Shown piece by piece: positions 6,544-7,045 of a stretch of 7,045 nt of DNA. Source of the stretch: an uncultured Erysipelotrichaceae bacterium. GTDB lineage: Bacteria; Bacillota_I; Bacilli_A; Erysipelotrichales; Erysipelotrichaceae. A program made the position numbers and the translations under genes. A model generated the notes under the pieces. The model ran no database searches. It was not told the DNA's origin and was given only the letters and a program-made list of their open reading frames with translations. The stretch is taken from contig CADBPB010000067.1 of the NCBI GenBank assembly GCA_902796525.1, positions 1 to 7,045 of the forward strand, read 5' to 3'. The first letter of the stretch is position 1, and every line of letters begins with the position of its first letter.

Positions 6544-6546
6544 TCA
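6544..6546 (-). other. rpoC: In-frame TGA within rpoC
   Basis: The minus strand reads GAC AAC GGC TGA AGA GGC, giving DNG-stop-RG. Beta' proteins of Bacillus and E. coli have DNGRRGR here, so TGA replaces the first arginine. One base change from CGA or AGA would produce it. The frame is the same on both sides, which excludes an indel. The site is at the end of the clamp helices and the beginning of the rudder. Tryptophan is TGG across the window, and TGA ends the dipeptidase gene, which speaks against a changed genetic code. Sequencing error, nonsense mutation with readthrough, or a split subunit remain possible. Confidence 0.9.
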
Positions 6547-7045
6547 GCCGTTGTCGATCAGCGCATCCACGGCTTCCTGCAACATACGCTTTTCGTTCTG
6601 GACGATGATACTAGGCGTACCGATTTCCAGAAGTTTCTTCAAACGGTTGTTACGGGTAATGACACGACGATACAGATCGTTCAGGTCGGAGGTCGCGAAA
6701 CGTCCGCCATCCAGCTGCAGCATCGGTCTCAGATCAGGCGGAATGACCGGTAGAACGGTAAGGACCATCCACTGCGGCTTGTTGCCCGATTCCACGAACG
6801 CATTGATCGTTTCCAGACGCTTGATCAGCTTTTTACGCTTGTCATCGCCGGAAGCTTTTTCCAGCTCCTTGGTGATGAGTTCTTTTTCTTTGACGACATC
6901 GACCTGTTCCAGCAAAGTCCGGATCGCTTCTGCGCCGGTCTGTGCCTTGAACGCATCTTTGCCGTAAAGAGCTTCATAGTTTCTGACTTCGAGTTCAGAC
7001 AGAGGCTGTTTATATTCAAGCTCGGTCTTGCCCGGATCGGTGACG
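6544..7045 (-). CDS. rpoC: RNA polymerase beta' subunit, N-terminal portion (partial, ends at the in-frame TGA)
   Basis: The reading frame is open from the right edge (first full codon at 7044) and gives 166 residues before the TGA. It begins VTDPGKTELEYKQPLSELE, continues through GAEAIRTLLEQVDVVKEKEL, then WMVLTVLPVIPPDLRPMLQL, DGGRFATSDLNDLYRRVI and NEKRMLQEAVDALIDNG. These are the beta' clamp, including the coiled-coil clamp helices (RNNRLKKLLEIGTPSIIVQ through MLQEAVDAL) that bind sigma region 2. About 140-150 N-terminal residues with the first zinc ribbon lie outside the window, estimated from Bacillus beta'. Conservation is full to the last residue before the stop. Alone, this polypeptide would have the sigma-docking surface but no catalytic centre. 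An internal ATG at 6915 is not a real start, because homology extends upstream of it to the window edge. Confidence 0.92.
   Translation of the reverse strand, partial: VTDPGKTELEYKQPLSELEVRNYEALYGKDAFKAQTGAEAIRTLLEQVDVVKEKELITKELEKASGDDKRKKLIKRLETINAFVESGNKPQWMVLTVLPVIPPDLRPMLQLDGGRFATSDLNDLYRRVITRNNRLKKLLEIGTPSIIVQNEKRMLQEAVDALIDNG

Noticed and set aside
6505..6546. Frameshift, selenocysteine or genuine restart as explanation of the rpoC TGA
   Set aside because: The frame is identical on both sides, so no frameshift. The position is normally arginine and no Sec-type context is apparent. The first downstream start is a TTG without a properly spaced RBS.
1..7045. Mobile element, CRISPR array, phage or defence system
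   Set aside because: No transposase, integrase, direct-repeat array or toxin/nuclease-like gene is visible; the genes are housekeeping or uptake functions.

Overview
The window looks chromosomal and comes from a low-to-moderate GC member of the Bacillota. Three things point there: a T-box riboswitch, strong AGGAGG-type ribosome binding sites, and a Gram-positive-type RNA polymerase beta' subunit without the large proteobacterial insertion. The flavour of the proteins (C69 dipeptidase, Big-2 plus NlpC/P60 surface protein, beta' sequence) suggests the Erysipelotrichia or a nearby Bacilli lineage. That placement is inference from memory of the families, not from a search.

Layout. Positions 1-502 hold, on the minus strand, the start of a T-box-controlled operon. 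It has a sigma-A-type promoter, a T-box leader whose specifier and acceptor-end contacts fit tRNA-Met, a terminator/antiterminator, a 26-codon ORF with a very strong RBS, and the first 35 codons of a lipoprotein that looks like a methionine ABC-transporter binding protein. Positions 591-2051 (minus) encode a C69-family dipeptidase. A 105-bp divergent intergenic region separates it from a plus-strand gene (2157-3554) for a membrane-anchored or secreted protein with an Ig-like Big-2 domain and a C-terminal NlpC/P60-like domain. A perfect 14-bp-stem bidirectional terminator (3559-3589) lies between that gene and the convergent rpoC. rpoC fills the rest (3604-7045, minus) and its 5' end lies beyond the right edge.

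The most unusual observation is that rpoC is interrupted by one in-frame TGA (6544-6546). It stands where beta' normally has a conserved arginine, at the junction between the clamp helices and the rudder. Reading frame and homology continue uninterrupted on both sides, so this is not a frameshift. TGA also appears to end the dipeptidase gene (TGA GCT TGA), and tryptophan is TGG throughout, so genome-wide TGA recoding is not supported here. The candidates are a sequencing or assembly error, a real nonsense mutation tolerated by readthrough, or a beta' made as two polypeptides. The sequence alone cannot decide.

The genes are mostly independent housekeeping and nutrient functions: methionine-responsive uptake, peptide hydrolysis, cell-wall or surface hydrolysis, and transcription. 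I see no mobile element, CRISPR array, tRNA or rRNA.
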